In this document: positions 10,772 through 21,639 of the stretch, piece by piece | How positions within the stretch are numbered: the stretch's first letter is position 1 | How the letters are laid out: the number at the start of each line of letters is the position of its first letter | Origin: Anisus vortex | Taxonomy: Eukaryota > Mollusca > Gastropoda > Planorbidae | Assembly: GCA_949126835.1 (NCBI GenBank) | Contig: OX421492.1 | Location: 40,224,498 to 40,288,497, forward strand | Direction of reading: 5' to 3' | Length of the DNA stretch: 64,000 nt | Notes under the pieces: generated by a model | The model's input: the letters and a program-made list of their open reading frames with translations, nothing else | Databases searched by the model: none | What the model was told of the DNA's origin: nothing | Program-made: the position numbers and the translations under genes

Positions 10772-11513
10772 CCAACATCGTGACAGAAAACTCCACTCGC
10801 CTTGGCCTCAACATACACAAAGGGAAGACCAAGTTCCTTAAGGTCAACGCAGAAAACACATCGACTATCACTCTCAATGGTGAAGCGCTAGAGGAAATTG
10901 AAGAATTCACCTATCTAGGCAGCATCGTCAATAAGAAGGGTGGATCCGATGCAGATGTAAGGGCAAGAATTGGCAAGGCCAGGCCAGCCTTCCTCCAACT
11001 TAGGAATATCTGGAGCTCAGGAGAAATATCACTGAAAACAAAGTTCAAGATCTTCAACTCAAACGTGAAGTCTGTCTTACTCTATGGTGCAGAGACTTGG
11101 AGGACCACAGCTACTAACACCAAGAAGATCCAGACTTTCATAAACTCATGTCTCAAAAGGATTTTGCATATAGGCTGGCCGGACATGATCAGTAATGATG
11201 AGCTCTGGAGTCGCATAGGTCAACAGGCAGCCGATCTGGAGATCATGCAAAAAAGATGGAGATGGTTGGGGCACACTCCGAAAACCAGCATCCAACATCA
11301 CCAGACAGTCCCTATCGTGGAACCCCCAAGGAAAGAGGAAGAGAGGCCGACCCCGTAACAGCTGGCGCCGAGACCTGGATGCAGACGTCAAGAGAACAGG
11401 CCATTCATGGGGACAGTTGGAAAGACTCGCTCGGGACCGGGATGGCTGGAGAGCCCTTGTTGGTGGCCTATGCCCCGAGAGGGGTAGTAGGCTTAAGTAA
11501 GTAAGTAAGTAAG
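10772..11513 (+). mobile_element. 5'-truncated RTE-type LINE with 10-bp target duplication
   Basis: The frame 10780-11358 is the C-terminal part of an RTE reverse transcriptase: LGLNIHKGKTKFLKVN, EEFTYLGSIVNKKGG, SVLLYGAETW, then FINSCLKRILHIGWPD and RWRWLGHT. A one-base shift near 11320 moves the frame to GKRKRGRPRNSWRRDLDADV and WRALVGGLCPERGSRLK, then a stop and the (GTAA)n tail typical of RTE 3' ends. TATGGAAGTA at 10762-10771 is repeated exactly at 11514-11523, a target-site duplication. It inserted into the older hAT copy. The shift makes it dead, and most of the element is missing. Confidence 0.88.
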
Positions 11514-11555
11514 TATGGAAGTAGCTAAATGTTATTAAATTGATTTCACTCCAAG

Positions 11556-11870
11556 CATGGCCGTATTTAAAATTGTGTGGACCCTGTTCCCAAATTTATG
11601 TGGGGGCCCTTCGTGGTCTCGCCCTGCCTTCCACATACATCAGAAAAGGGCCCTTAATTCAAATTACATTATGTAAAATCATACATTTTATGTTGCAATT
11701 AGCTTGGTTTGACTGGATCGCTTTAAATTGAAGAGGAATAAATGAATTGTATTTAAAATTTTCAACGAAAGAATGAGGATGTCACTAAAACATTTCTTTT
11801 TGGGTTGTGTGGGGGCCCCTTTTGTGTGGGGGCCCTTGGAACATGTGGGACATGCCTAAATACGCCACTG
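11556..11870. mobile_element. hAT-like MITE, 315 bp
   Basis: Left end CATGGCCGTATTTAAAATTG and right end (reverse) CAGTGGCGTATTTAGGCATG are imperfect inverted repeats. Flanking 8-mers ACTCCAAG (11548-11555) and ACTACAAG (11871-11878) differ by one base, as expected of an aged hAT duplication. The interior has no transposase. It too lies in the older hAT copy. Confidence 0.7.
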
Positions 11871-12386
11871 ACTACAAGATATGTCCAGTTTCAATTCAAT
11901 TCATTCCAGTGGTCTAACAGTTAAAGTGCTGCTTGACCCCGTCGTTACAAGTTCAACTCATTGAAATGTGTCGCTATGTCATTCAGAAACATTTTAACAG
12001 TCACTTCTCCTCATTCAATACATGAAAAAAAATCACCAATTCCATGAGTTGCTTCCAGACAAGAAATGAATCTATTAAAGACTTAACCTCGTCTACAGTA
12101 AAGAACATTGTATGCAACAGCAGATCTCTATATTCCGTATCACTTTCATGCAGAAGAGACAGTGATTGTCTGTAAATCAATAAAAGGTGAGAAGCTATAA
12201 AATGTAGTTTTACTCACAGATGGCAAGTCCAATGATGAGATCTTTGCGTACAAACTTTCAAGATTTTTAATGCTCGACGTCCATTGTGATTTTCATGTAA
12301 TTTGCATTTTAAAAGTCTTGTGCGTGCCACAGAAAATAACTCTGCGTGCCAAGTCTGGTAAGCGTGCCTTAGGTTGCCGACTTCTG

Positions 12387-13289
12387 GGCTAGTGACTAAC
12401 TAATGTGAGATAACATTTTAATTTAATTGTCTTATTACATTTGTAAAAGTCCATTTTTTGGAAGCCTAGTGTTTTGATAGTTTGTGGATTAATATGTGGC
12501 TTCCCAGATAATTTATAATTTTTAATTACTCCTAAGTGCTTTGCATTTTTAGTTTGGGTTGGGTCTTGGTCTTTTCCATCAATAAATTAGTTTGTAATTA
12601 TTTGTTTCAAAAGAGTTTTCATACACCTCTTCTTTAATTAAGCATAAATAAAATTAATTTTAGAACTAATTTATGTGTTTTATTGTTTTAATAAATAAAA
12701 GAGGATTGCATACTAGAATTATATTAAGCTTATGTGATTGTTATAATTAGACTAATAATGTTTACAAAAAAATCTCTTTAACCCATCGATTTAAGCAAGC
12801 AGGAAAATGTTTATTTACAACTGTTAAACGTAAATTAATCGTATAGTCCTACCTCTAGTTACATCGAACAAATGAATATCATAATGCTAAACTTGTATAA
12901 ATAAAATATAATTGGAAGTAATATTAGTTAGATCCACTGATCTATAAAAAGAATGGATTGCGCCTCCTTCGTAAATTTTGTTTGTGCCTCAAGTTCTCAG
13001 CATGGACAAGAAAATTGTTACATTCACAGCTTTGAGATGAGATTTTACTGCATTTTGGCATTAAGGGGAGACTACTTGACATGTGGAGAAGAATTACAGA
13101 AGCAGAAATGTAAGTCAAGAACAAGACATCGTAGAGTAGGATTATTTTTTGAGGCCTTATGAAGACTAAGAAAGTATTTTCGCATGATTTAATTTTTTTA
13201 TTTATGTTAAAGTAATATATAAAAATTATTACAGGAAGCGCCAGAACCATGTCAAAATTGAGTAGCTAGGCTTTATTTTAAATGGCAAT
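12387..13289. other. AT-rich spacer: no feature recognised
   Basis: Small overlapping frames near 12953-13250 lack any motif, splice context or codon bias. I see no repeat pair. Confidence 0.4.
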
Positions 13290-13733
13290 ACAAAGTTTCC
13301 AATAGCGATTTCATGACGCGTGCCAAGGTCCAAAGCATGTTCTTAATCTTTAGCGAAATACGCCTAAGATGTCTTGGTCACGTAAAAGAAACGGCCCCGG
13401 GTCGCATTCATAAGGACCTCCTGTAACGGAGAATGGGCCGTTGGAAAAAGGAAAACATGTCACCCGCGCCTCCGTTACAAAGATGCCTGAAGGCAGCCAG
13501 CATAAAAAGACTGGAAAAGGCAAGAAGAAGATCGCTTCACTTGGATCACTTCACTTGGCGCGTTGTTGTCAGGGAGGGGATTACAACTAGCGGAGGATCG
13601 CAGGGTGGAAGAGACTGTTGAAAAAAATGAGTTAGTCGAAAGTAGAGAAGGAAAGAAAAAAACAAAATACGTATGCAAAAGTTGCTAGAGAGACTGTCTT
13701 TCGAGGATCGGTCTGCCCCGTGTGCCGACATTT
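13290..13733 (+). pseudogene. LINE reverse transcriptase 3' remnant (C-terminal zinc-finger type)
   Basis: Across several frames one reads LRCLGHVKETAPGRIHKDLL, then GKRKTCHPRLRYKDA, a Lys/Arg-rich helix, and KYVCKSC..DCLSRIGL, the C2H2-like tail found at the end of many invertebrate and fish endonuclease-reverse transcriptases. Stops and shifts break it repeatedly. It ends abruptly where the large inverted repeat begins. Confidence 0.65.
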
Positions 13734-13925
13734 AAACATGCGACAGATAAACATGCGACACTTAAACATAGACACTTAACCACACGTCAGATAAACATAC
13801 GGACATTTAATCACACGACCTTTAAACATACGGACACTTAATCCCACGACAGATAAACATACGGACACTTAATCACACGACACTTAAACATACGGACAGT
13901 TAATCATAGCGACAGATAAACACAC
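13734..13925. repeat. 15-bp degenerate repeat block at left end of the inverted repeat
   Basis: About 13 consecutive units of roughly 15 bases on the pattern ACACTTAAACATACGG, alternating with ACAGATAAACATACGG and ACACTTAATCACACG. The mirror block lies at 17455-17645. Such periodic ends are known as transposase-binding arrays in some DNA transposons; that role here is inference. Confidence 0.8.
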
Positions 13926-16900
13926 ATTTTCACTATACCATTAAAATAAATAGGAAAATAATATAGGCTAGATTATGTTGCCAATAGTAAAAAAAACGGG
14001 ATAGAGGGAAGGAAAATCCCTCATGGCATCAACAGGCCTACGGGGACACCTATGCCCTACGCCCACCCTTGGTTTTCCTCACTCCCATTTCATCGTTAGT
14101 TATAATGAATTTAACCTTAATATTTTTTTCTTTTTATTGAGTATTTTTTTAGCTTTTGAACTAGAAATCTATGTATACATACAACATTAATTAAACAAAA
14201 ACAAAAAAAAGCGTTCAGTGTGTTATCCCGACTTTTTGCTCAGTAGAAGTCTTGCATACTATATATGAGCAGGCCAATAGAGATTCTTCATGGGTACGAA
14301 AGGTGAGCCATTGTTCGCAGAAATCGCAGAAAGTTTGCAGCTCAATAAAGGTTAACTGCACGTGCTTCAAGGTCCTTTAAACAGAATCTACATTGTATCT
14401 ATGTAGATAACAAAGGACCTTTACCAGCACATATAGAACGAATAATACATACTTAAAGGTTCTGTATAAACAACCTTCAGTGAGGCACTATAAATTAAAT
14501 CTTTGATAGGCAAAAGATGCAAGCTCAGCAGAATGGATGGCGTTACCATAGTCTTATGCATATCTAGTGCTCAATTATAAATACTTTATTGTTCTTAATG
14601 TTTTGGTTATTACAATTTTAAAACGTATTCATATTTTTGCATTTTGGGGAACCTAATTAAAAATATAGTATTTTTAATATTGCCATCATCCTTATCAAAT
14701 ATATTTTAAAATCTATGTCTAAATAATCATTGGATAATGCAATTAAAAGCTATAGGCCTATGTGTCAATTCGACCCACTAGTAGATATAAGAAGTAATGT
14801 TTTTTTTTAAAATAAAACAAGGTGTATGAGTTACATTGTAGCCGAATACTGTTAAAACACGGAGAAGGGATGGCGCTAGTGAAGACAACGGATAAGTGGA
14901 TTATGTAATACTGGCCGTCCGAGCGCTGGTCTGGGCAGCCACGCGTGAAGTAAGTCCCGCCCCTTCATCCGACCAGACAGCAACTAAAAAAAACTGTGGC
15001 GTCACATATAACAGCCCGCCCTCCCCTTCTATCCCGACAGATAAACACACATTTTCACTATACCATTAAAATAAATAGAAAAATTATATAGATTTTGTTA
15101 CAAATAGTAAAAGTAATGGGATAGGAGGAGGAAAATACATCATGGCATCAACGGGCCTACGGGGACACCTGTGCCCTAAGCCCATCATTGGTTTTCCTCA
15201 CTCCCATTTCAACCCTTTTTTTATTGAATTTATTCTTTTGTTTTAATTTTTTTTTATTTGAACTATATACACATACAATTAATGAAACAAAAGCGTTCAA
15301 TATGTTATTCATAGTTAGAATTTTTGTGTAAGCTTATAAACAAGTATTATAAATAATAGTTTGATTGAAAAAATATGGTACAGAGTTAATAAACATATAG
15401 ATTTAAAGAAAGTTGTTGATTATATTTGTTTTATTGTTAGTTTATATAATATACACGTGTCTGTGTTAGCGACTAGTCTATGGGTAGGGGCGGTTGTTTG
15501 GGACGCCACAATTCTTTTTATTGGCTCTCTGGTCGAAATTGGATGAAAGGGCAGTACTTCACACGCGTGGCTGGCTGTCCATCGTAATCGTTTACGATGG
15601 TCTTGGTGCAGACCTGCGATCGGGCGTCGAGCATTACGTAATGTACTTAGCACTAACCCGTTATGTCTTCACTAGCCCTATCCTTTCTTCGAGTTTTAAC
15701 AGTATCCGACTACAAGGTGGTTAAATGTAAGTAATGTAACCCATAGACTAACCTTGTTTATTAAAAAAAAAATCTTATTTCTACTAGTGGGTCAAATATA
15801 TAGTATATTTTTCGACTATAATATATGATTAAAATGTTTTATAGTCGAGAAAATTAGAACAAAAATAATGATGGTAAAAGAGAGAGAGAAAGGGAAAAAA
15901 GACCGTTCTAGATTTAGCATTTTGTCAATATATAAATAATATTAAGACAGTTCATAAAAAGAGTGAAAATAATGACAATTATTATTTGAGTTTATTTTCA
16001 AAATAATCTTTAACAAAAGAAATTTGCCTTTAAAAAAAAGTTAACCCGCCAAAAAAGAAGTATCGTGACATAAAGGACCGTGTATCACGCGCAGTTAATC
16101 TGTATTTAGCTGCAAACGTTCTGCAATTTCTGCAAACAATGGCTCACCTGTCGTACCAGTGATGGATCTCTATTGCCCTGTCTGGATAGCACAGTGAACG
16201 CTATTTGTTTCATTAATTGTATGTGTATATAGTTCAAATAAAAAATCAATAATAATAAAATATAAAAAAAAGAATAAATTCAATAAAAATAGGGTTGAAA
16301 TGGGAGTGAGGAAAACCAATGATGGGCTTAGGGCACAGGTGTCCCCGTAGGCCCGTTGATGCCATGAGATATTTTCCTCCTCCTATCCCATTACTTTTAC
16401 TATTTGTAACAAAATCTATATAATTTTTCTATTTATTTTAATGGTATAGTGAAAATGTGTGTTTATCTGTCGGGGGAAGGGGGCGGGCTGTTGTTTGTGA
16501 CGTCACAGTTTTTTTTAATTGCTGTCTGGTCAGATGAAGGGGCGGGACTTCACATTGAAGTTCGCACGTGGCTGCCCAGACCAGCGATCGGACGGCCAGT
16601 ATTACATAATCCACTTATCCGTTATGTCTTTACTAGCGCCATCCCTGCTTCGTGTTTTAACTGTATTCGGCTACAATGTAACTCATACACCTTGTTTTAT
16701 TTTTTTTTTAAACACAATACTTCATATATCTACTAGTGGGTCGAATTGACACATATAGCTTTTAATTGCATTGGTCAATGATTATTTAGAAATAGCTTTT
16801 AAAATTAATTTGATAATGATTGTGGCAAGAATAAAAATACTCTATTTATAACTAAGTTCCCAAAAAATGCAAAAATATGAATACGTTTTAAAATTTTAAT

Positions 16901-17454
16901 AACCAAAACATTAAGAACAATAAAGTATTTATTATTGAGCACTAGATATGTATAAGACTATGGTACTGATAATAATCTGTTTTCTTTTTTTTTTTTTGTG
17001 AACTACCGTACGCAAATAGGGCACTTGGCACAATTTAAATAGTATAGGCCCCCTATGTTTTCTTGTCTAACTTCACCGAGCGTACCAATGAAGAATCTCT
17101 ATTGCCCTGCTCATAGATTAGTATGCACGACTTTTACTGAGCAAAAAGTCGGGATAACACACTGAACGCTTTTTTTTTTGTTTAACTAATGTTGTATGCA
17201 TACATAGTTTTCTAGTTAAAAACAAAAAAAAAATCAATAAAAAGAAATAAATATTAAGGTTAAAGTCATTATAAATAAAGATGAAATGGGAGTGAGGAAA
17301 ACCAAGGGTGGGCGTAGGGCATAGATGTACCAGTAGGCCTGTTGATGCCATGAGGTATTTTCCTTCCCTCTATACCGATTTTTTTATTATTGGCAACATA
17401 ATCTATATTATTTTCCGATTTATGTTAATGGTATAACGAAAAAGTGTGTTTATC

Positions 17455-17645
17455 TGTCACTATGATTAACTGTCCGTATGTTTAAGTATCGTGTGATTAA
17501 GTGTCCGTATGTTTATCTGTCGTGGGATTAAGTGTCCGTATGTTTAATTGTCGTGTGATTAAATGTCCGTATGTTTATCTGTCGTGTGGTTAAGTGTCTA
17601 TGTTTAAGTGTCGCATGTTTATCTGTCGCATGTTTAAATGTCGGG
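17455..17645. repeat. 15-bp degenerate repeat block at right end of the inverted repeat
   Basis: Reverse complement of 13734-13925 with the same order of unit variants (TGTCCGTATGTTTAAGT, TGTCCGTATGTTTATCTG). Order and most substitutions agree between blocks, so the arms were copied as a whole and not expanded separately. Confidence 0.8.
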
Positions 17646-18123
17646 TAACCATCTGTAACCGCTGATGTAACGGCATTGATGTCGTCCCAGTCAACGTCAA
17701 AAGAGCGGAGGTCATCGGCGATAGCTGTACGCCACGTTGTTCTAGGTCACCCCCGTCCGCGTGGTCCATTGGGCGGCCGCCATCTGGTTGATGTGTGGGG
17801 TAGTCGACGGCCAGGCTAGCGTATTATGTGGCCGGCAAATTTGAGGCGACGTTCGGTGACCGATGTCAATAGTGGGCGCGTTTTCGTTAAGCGATAAATT
17901 TCTTCATTCGTAACCCGGTCTTTATAAGTATATGTGATCTTAAGTATGCGTCTGAGGCATCTTTGGTGAAATGCGTTGAGTTTCCGGTCGCTTACCCCTG
18001 TCTTCCTCCAAGTTTCACTCACGGATATTATAATGGCGGTTGGGACTTCTATGGCATCGAAGACACGTAGGCTATCTTTCGTGGGAGCGAGACTGATGTT
18101 AAGCGTTTGGCCAATGCGACACA
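17646..18123 (-). pseudogene. RTE-type LINE remnant, 3' part
   Basis: The minus strand reads RIGQTLNISLAPTKDSLRVF, then VSETWRKTGVSDRKLNAFHQ, RCLRRILKITYTYKDRVTNE and RLKFAGHIIR, the thumb and C-terminal part of an RTE reverse transcriptase, then a shifted GRGPRTTWRTAIADDLRS-like tail. It is the continuation of 19903-20050, from which it is split by a hAT-like insertion. It ends at the edge of the inverted repeat. Confidence 0.78.
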
Positions 18124-19902
18124 GTGGCGTAGCCAGGGGGTAGCAGGGGGCGCTCCCCCATCGACCATTTTCGATAAAAAAGGGCCTTTTCGGGAAAAAA
18201 ATTATTTAATTAATAATTTTAACAAGCCACGAAGCACAACTTTTGCTGTTTTTAATTTTTTTCTTTAAATTGCAATTCAACAATTTTATATATTACCATC
18301 ATTTTGAATCATTCAGCGTGCCAACAGCGTGAAAGTCAAACTGATCAACTTTATTATTTTTATAAGACAATTTATTTAGTACCGTAGTAAGACCAAGACC
18401 AAAAGAAAAGGAGCGTCATAGAGAAAATCATTAAAGCGTTTCATATTTAATAAAAAATTAACCTGTTTGTTATTATCAGCTTTTTTTTATTTAAAATCCA
18501 TTCATAACTAATACACAATTTCATTACTAAACTTACACATTAATAGTTATCAACATTTGAATTTAGATCTAGTTGTCACTAAATTTTTGTAGTAATACAT
18601 ATAAGTTCTATTATGTTTGATCTTAGTTCTATTGAGATTTACTCTATCATATTATTTAAACCCAAACAATTGTCAATTTCAAAGAAATTACAATGTAAAG
18701 TAAGAGATACATAATAAATATACAAAATGGGTAGTTATTTTAATGTTTAAAATTGTACATGTACATTCTTTAGCCATAAAATATGTAAATAATTTTTAAC
18801 TATCTTGTGTAACTTGATCATTTTAAAGTTTTAAATTGTAAGCCATTAATTTTTTTTTATGGAAAAGTAAAAGAAACGTATTAGAAATTTTAATGTAAAG
18901 AAAACGGGTTAATTATCTCCCTTCAATTAAATTCTCCAAAGTTGATGTTTGTGATACCAAACGAGTTAATTGTTTTAATATAACTAGCGTACTTCTGAAA
19001 ATGATCATCTCTCTGAATTTGCCTTAAATTAGGGAAATAGTTAAATGTTTTGTAATAGATTTCTTGGAAAGATATGCCCACTTTCAATGCAAATCCATTC
19101 CAGTTGTCCAACACTTCAAGTGCTTTTGGACCCAGTCTTGTAAATGGAAGTTTAACTCACTGAAACGTGTCGCCAAGTCATACAGAAACATTGGCTTCAG
19201 TTCTCCTCACTCAATAACGAAAATTTTTTTTCTCTATTAAGATAGGGCCTACATCTTAATTGCTTCCAGACAAGAAAAGAATCTATCCAAGACTTTACCT
19301 ATACTCCGTATGACTTTCTTCTAGAAGAGACTTGAGAAACTATACAGTTGTCTATCCTAACAATAGATTCAATCACAGATCAGATTGCAAGTCCAATGAT
19401 GGGAGCTTTGCATTCAAACATTCCTGAACTAAAACAGTTGACGTCCAGTGTGATTCCCATGTAGTTCGCAATGCAGCATTCACTAATTATACGTAGTTTT
19501 CACTTGCATTAAGCAATATTCTTGGATGTCTTTCTCGTGCCACTGAAAATCGTTCAGCGTCCCAAGTCTAGCACGCGTGCCTTATTTTGCCGACCCCCGC
19601 TATAGAGCATTCGCGTTGATTCTATAAATACTTTTCGATGTTCGATGTAAATACTAGATGTTCATCCCGAAAATGAGCAGTAGATGCAATCAATTTTGCA
19701 GAAATTCCCATCACTATTAGCTGTTAGAAAAAGAATCGTGAATGGTTAAATAAAAACTGCACTATTATACAGTGTGTATCCTGAGGCACAGGGTTTTCTT
19801 ATAACACTTGATACGAATTCTTAGTTATTCTATTAATCTGGAAAAGTTGCTAAAAGTAGGGCCTTTTTCCTAAAATTTCGCTCCCCCTAGCGTCAAAACC
19901 TG
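18124..19902. mobile_element. hAT-like insertion inside the RTE LINE
   Basis: The flanks are GCGACACA (18116-18123) and GCGACATA (19903-19910), a 7-of-8 target duplication. The left edge is GTGGCGTAGCCAGGGGG, a common DNA-transposon terminus; the right edge TAGCGTCAAAACCTG is only loosely inverted. Joining the two flanks with one duplication copy removed lets the LINE frame continue (SSRDTICR to IGQTLNI), direct evidence of insertion. It contains the SCAND3-like hAT copy 2, so three layers may be present. Confidence 0.65.
18690..19599 (-). mobile_element. Old hAT (SCAND3/GTF2IRD2-like) copy 2
   Basis: The minus strand 18923-19114 encodes DNWNGFALKVGISFQEIYYK then FPNLRQIQRDDHFQKYASYI, resembling the post-catalytic region of SCAND3/GTF2IRD2-like hAT transposases. 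The end CGTGCCTTATTTTGCCGACCC matches the right end of copy 1 (CGTGCCTTAGGTTGCCGACTT). Stops prevent any longer frame. Confidence 0.6.
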
Positions 19903-20050
19903 GCGACATATTGTGTCTCGGGATGAGTCACCGGTTGCACTGATGGTACTGCCTGGGTACGTGAATTCTGTCACTTCTTCGACGTATTTTCTGTTAATGG
20001 AAATTAATTGTCTTTTGGTAAACCGACCAATAGTATTTAAACAGTCTTGT
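19903..20050 (-). pseudogene. RTE-type LINE remnant, 5' piece
   Basis: The minus strand reads RQLISINRKYVEEVTEFTYP then GSTISATGDSSRDTICR, the RTE motif FTYLGSxIS with Leu changed to Pro. It joins in frame to 18123 once the insertion is removed. Confidence 0.75.
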
Positions 20051-20825
20051 TGAAATATCTATATAATCTATCTAATCTATTTAATCTAATAATATTAAAC
20101 GATAAAAAATTGGGGGTACATTTGTGACTTTGTGTCAGCGTTCTCGAAAACGTGCCCTACGATTATCGCGAAAACTGTCCTATTGATGTATTCTGGTGAG
20201 AAAATGTGTTTTACATCAATCTCATTTCTTTTAAAGCTCTGCTTGACCGTCAATTTTCGGAAAAACCACTGACCATTTCTTAAAATAGCTTTTAAATTGG
20301 GCTAAAAAGAAAAAAAAAAAGCATGTCATTGGATTCCCCATCTAGCGCGATCGCGTTCAATATAACTCTTTTGACGTCATAATCAAGACGACTTTAATTT
20401 ACTCTCAGCGCTTCGGTAATTCCCGTTTTAAAGCATTTAAATCGTTACCATTTTCGCCGCGCAATGAAATAAAATCAGCATGACATTGTATCATCAATAA
20501 AAAAAAAAGTTAAGATATGTTTTAACTTTGTATTTTGCGCTCCAATTAGTTTTTAATATGCTTTTTTTTAAACTGAAAAAGAAATTTCAAAAACATCTTT
20601 TAACTACATGCTCTATACACCACGTGTTTACGCTTTGTGGCGAAGCATTCTTCTACACAGATAATATTATTTGTATTCACGGATAGGCTACACTTGGTAG
20701 TTTATGTTTCTGAGATGGGTAATTATCTTTTTTTCTATCGTTTAAATGTGTCTTTAATTTATGTTTAAAACTCATTTCTTTTTGCACTGGTTGATTGTAG
20801 TGTAAATAAATAGATAAAAAAAATG
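20051..20825. other. Non-coding stretch with possible Helitron-like terminal sequence
   Basis: It begins with an ATCTA-rich tract (20060-20100). The phrase CGAAAACGTGCCCTACGATTATCGCGAAAA at 20145-20175 (given here only as a landmark; see positions) loosely resembles 55780-55800, so both may come from one repeat family. No coding evidence. Confidence 0.25.
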
Positions 20826-20914
20826 CCAGACTAGACTCGGACCACGGATGAGCCTAGGCCGCAATAATATTCTTTATAGAAGGAGCTCTATAATGTATAA
20901 GATAAGATAAGATG
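20826..20914 (+). repeat. SINE 3' part, tail-only copy
   Basis: It carries CAATAATATTCTTTATAGAAGG, AGCTCTATAATGTATAAG and a (GATAA)n tail, matching the 3' portion of the SINEs at 21201 and 26936 but lacking their tRNA-like head. Confidence 0.6.
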
Positions 20915-21200
20915 GGGTAAGATTAGTTTGATAGTTTATATTATGATTGAAAGAGTCCAAATTGATTTAACCCTTACCAATACATCAAACAATTAGGGTA
21001 CTATTAAAGCTGTGGAATACATTAAAACTTATATCGTTAATTGTCTAGTTGAGATGGTAAGTAATTTATACAGTCTTTAAAGTTGAAACATTTACAACTT
21101 CAGGAAAATGCTTGGCAGACGAAAAAAGAATAATTATATTTTAAACTTGAAAAAGAGAAAGCCATGGACACAAGCCTATGTAGCGCCCCAGGGCAAAAGT

Positions 21201-21372
21201 TAAGTCTTATAAGTTTACAGACGTTCCTTCTAGATAGAAGATTATTACGTCCACTAGGCCCAAAACTCCTGCAGGGCGACAGCGATCCGTCGGTGGCAGG
21301 GATAGAACCCGCGACCTGTCCGTTGGTTTTTGGTTGACAGTCCGGTGAACTAGCCGCTGGACCAGCCTGTTC
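21201..21372 (-). repeat. tRNA-derived SINE, family S1
   Basis: On the minus strand a tRNA-like head has A box TGGTCCAGCGGCTAG and B box GGTTCTATCCC, followed by GTTTTGGGCCTAGTGGACGT and the conserved AGAAGGAACGTCTGTAAACT tail. The + strand copy at 26936 matches along its length. RNA polymerase III promoters of this type drive SINEs; I do not claim it is active. Confidence 0.82.
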
Positions 21373-21639
21373 AGCGTCGCCCACTTGCATACTGTAACTG
21401 CTTCATTTAATACTATATTTAGGTAATATCTGCCGCCCCCCCTAGAAGTGTAGCCCCGAGCATATGCCCCCTCTGCCCCACCCTCATATGAGAGGCCACT
21501 GCTGATGATGGTGCAGAAGCAGACACTATTTCAACAATTATTTCTTGCATGACTTCGGATATAAATGATTCAGTGGATACAAATATAAAACCAAACAGAG
21601 CAGCCAAGCTAAGGTGCATTAACAACAATTAAAGAATAA

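Larger units (their letters stand above)
9690..12386 (-). mobile_element. Old hAT (SCAND3/GTF2IRD2-like) copy 1, interrupted by two later insertions
   Basis: Parts of 9690-9980, 10735-10771, 11514-11555 and 11871-12386 align by eye with 18690-19599, the second copy. The right end GGTTGCCGACTTCTG matches hAT ends of the CAGGGGTCGGCAACC type. The family is assigned from copy 2, whose minus strand encodes FPNLRQIQRDDHFQKYASYI, a hAT signature. Copy 1 also has extra sequence at 9985-10735 that includes a minus-strand open frame (10294-10524, ending VKYVTDIVQLAKSIQ-like) of uncertain origin. Confidence 0.55.
13734..17645. repeat. 3.9-kb nested inverted repeat, about 1.4-1.6-kb arms
   Basis: The left arm (13734 to about 15310) and right arm (17645 back to about 16070) are near-identical reverse complements, about 90 % by eye. 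From outside in, each has a 15-bp repeat block, unit A (from GACAGATAAACACACATTTT to AAGGTCCTTT), a middle section with CGACCCACTAGTAGATAT, and unit B, a diverged direct repeat of A. The centre (15310-16070) holds a third, more diverged copy of part of the middle section (15480-15725), in the same orientation as 16480-16700. LINE remnants abut both outer ends. I found no transposase, and no target duplication at the outer edges. Confidence 0.85.
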
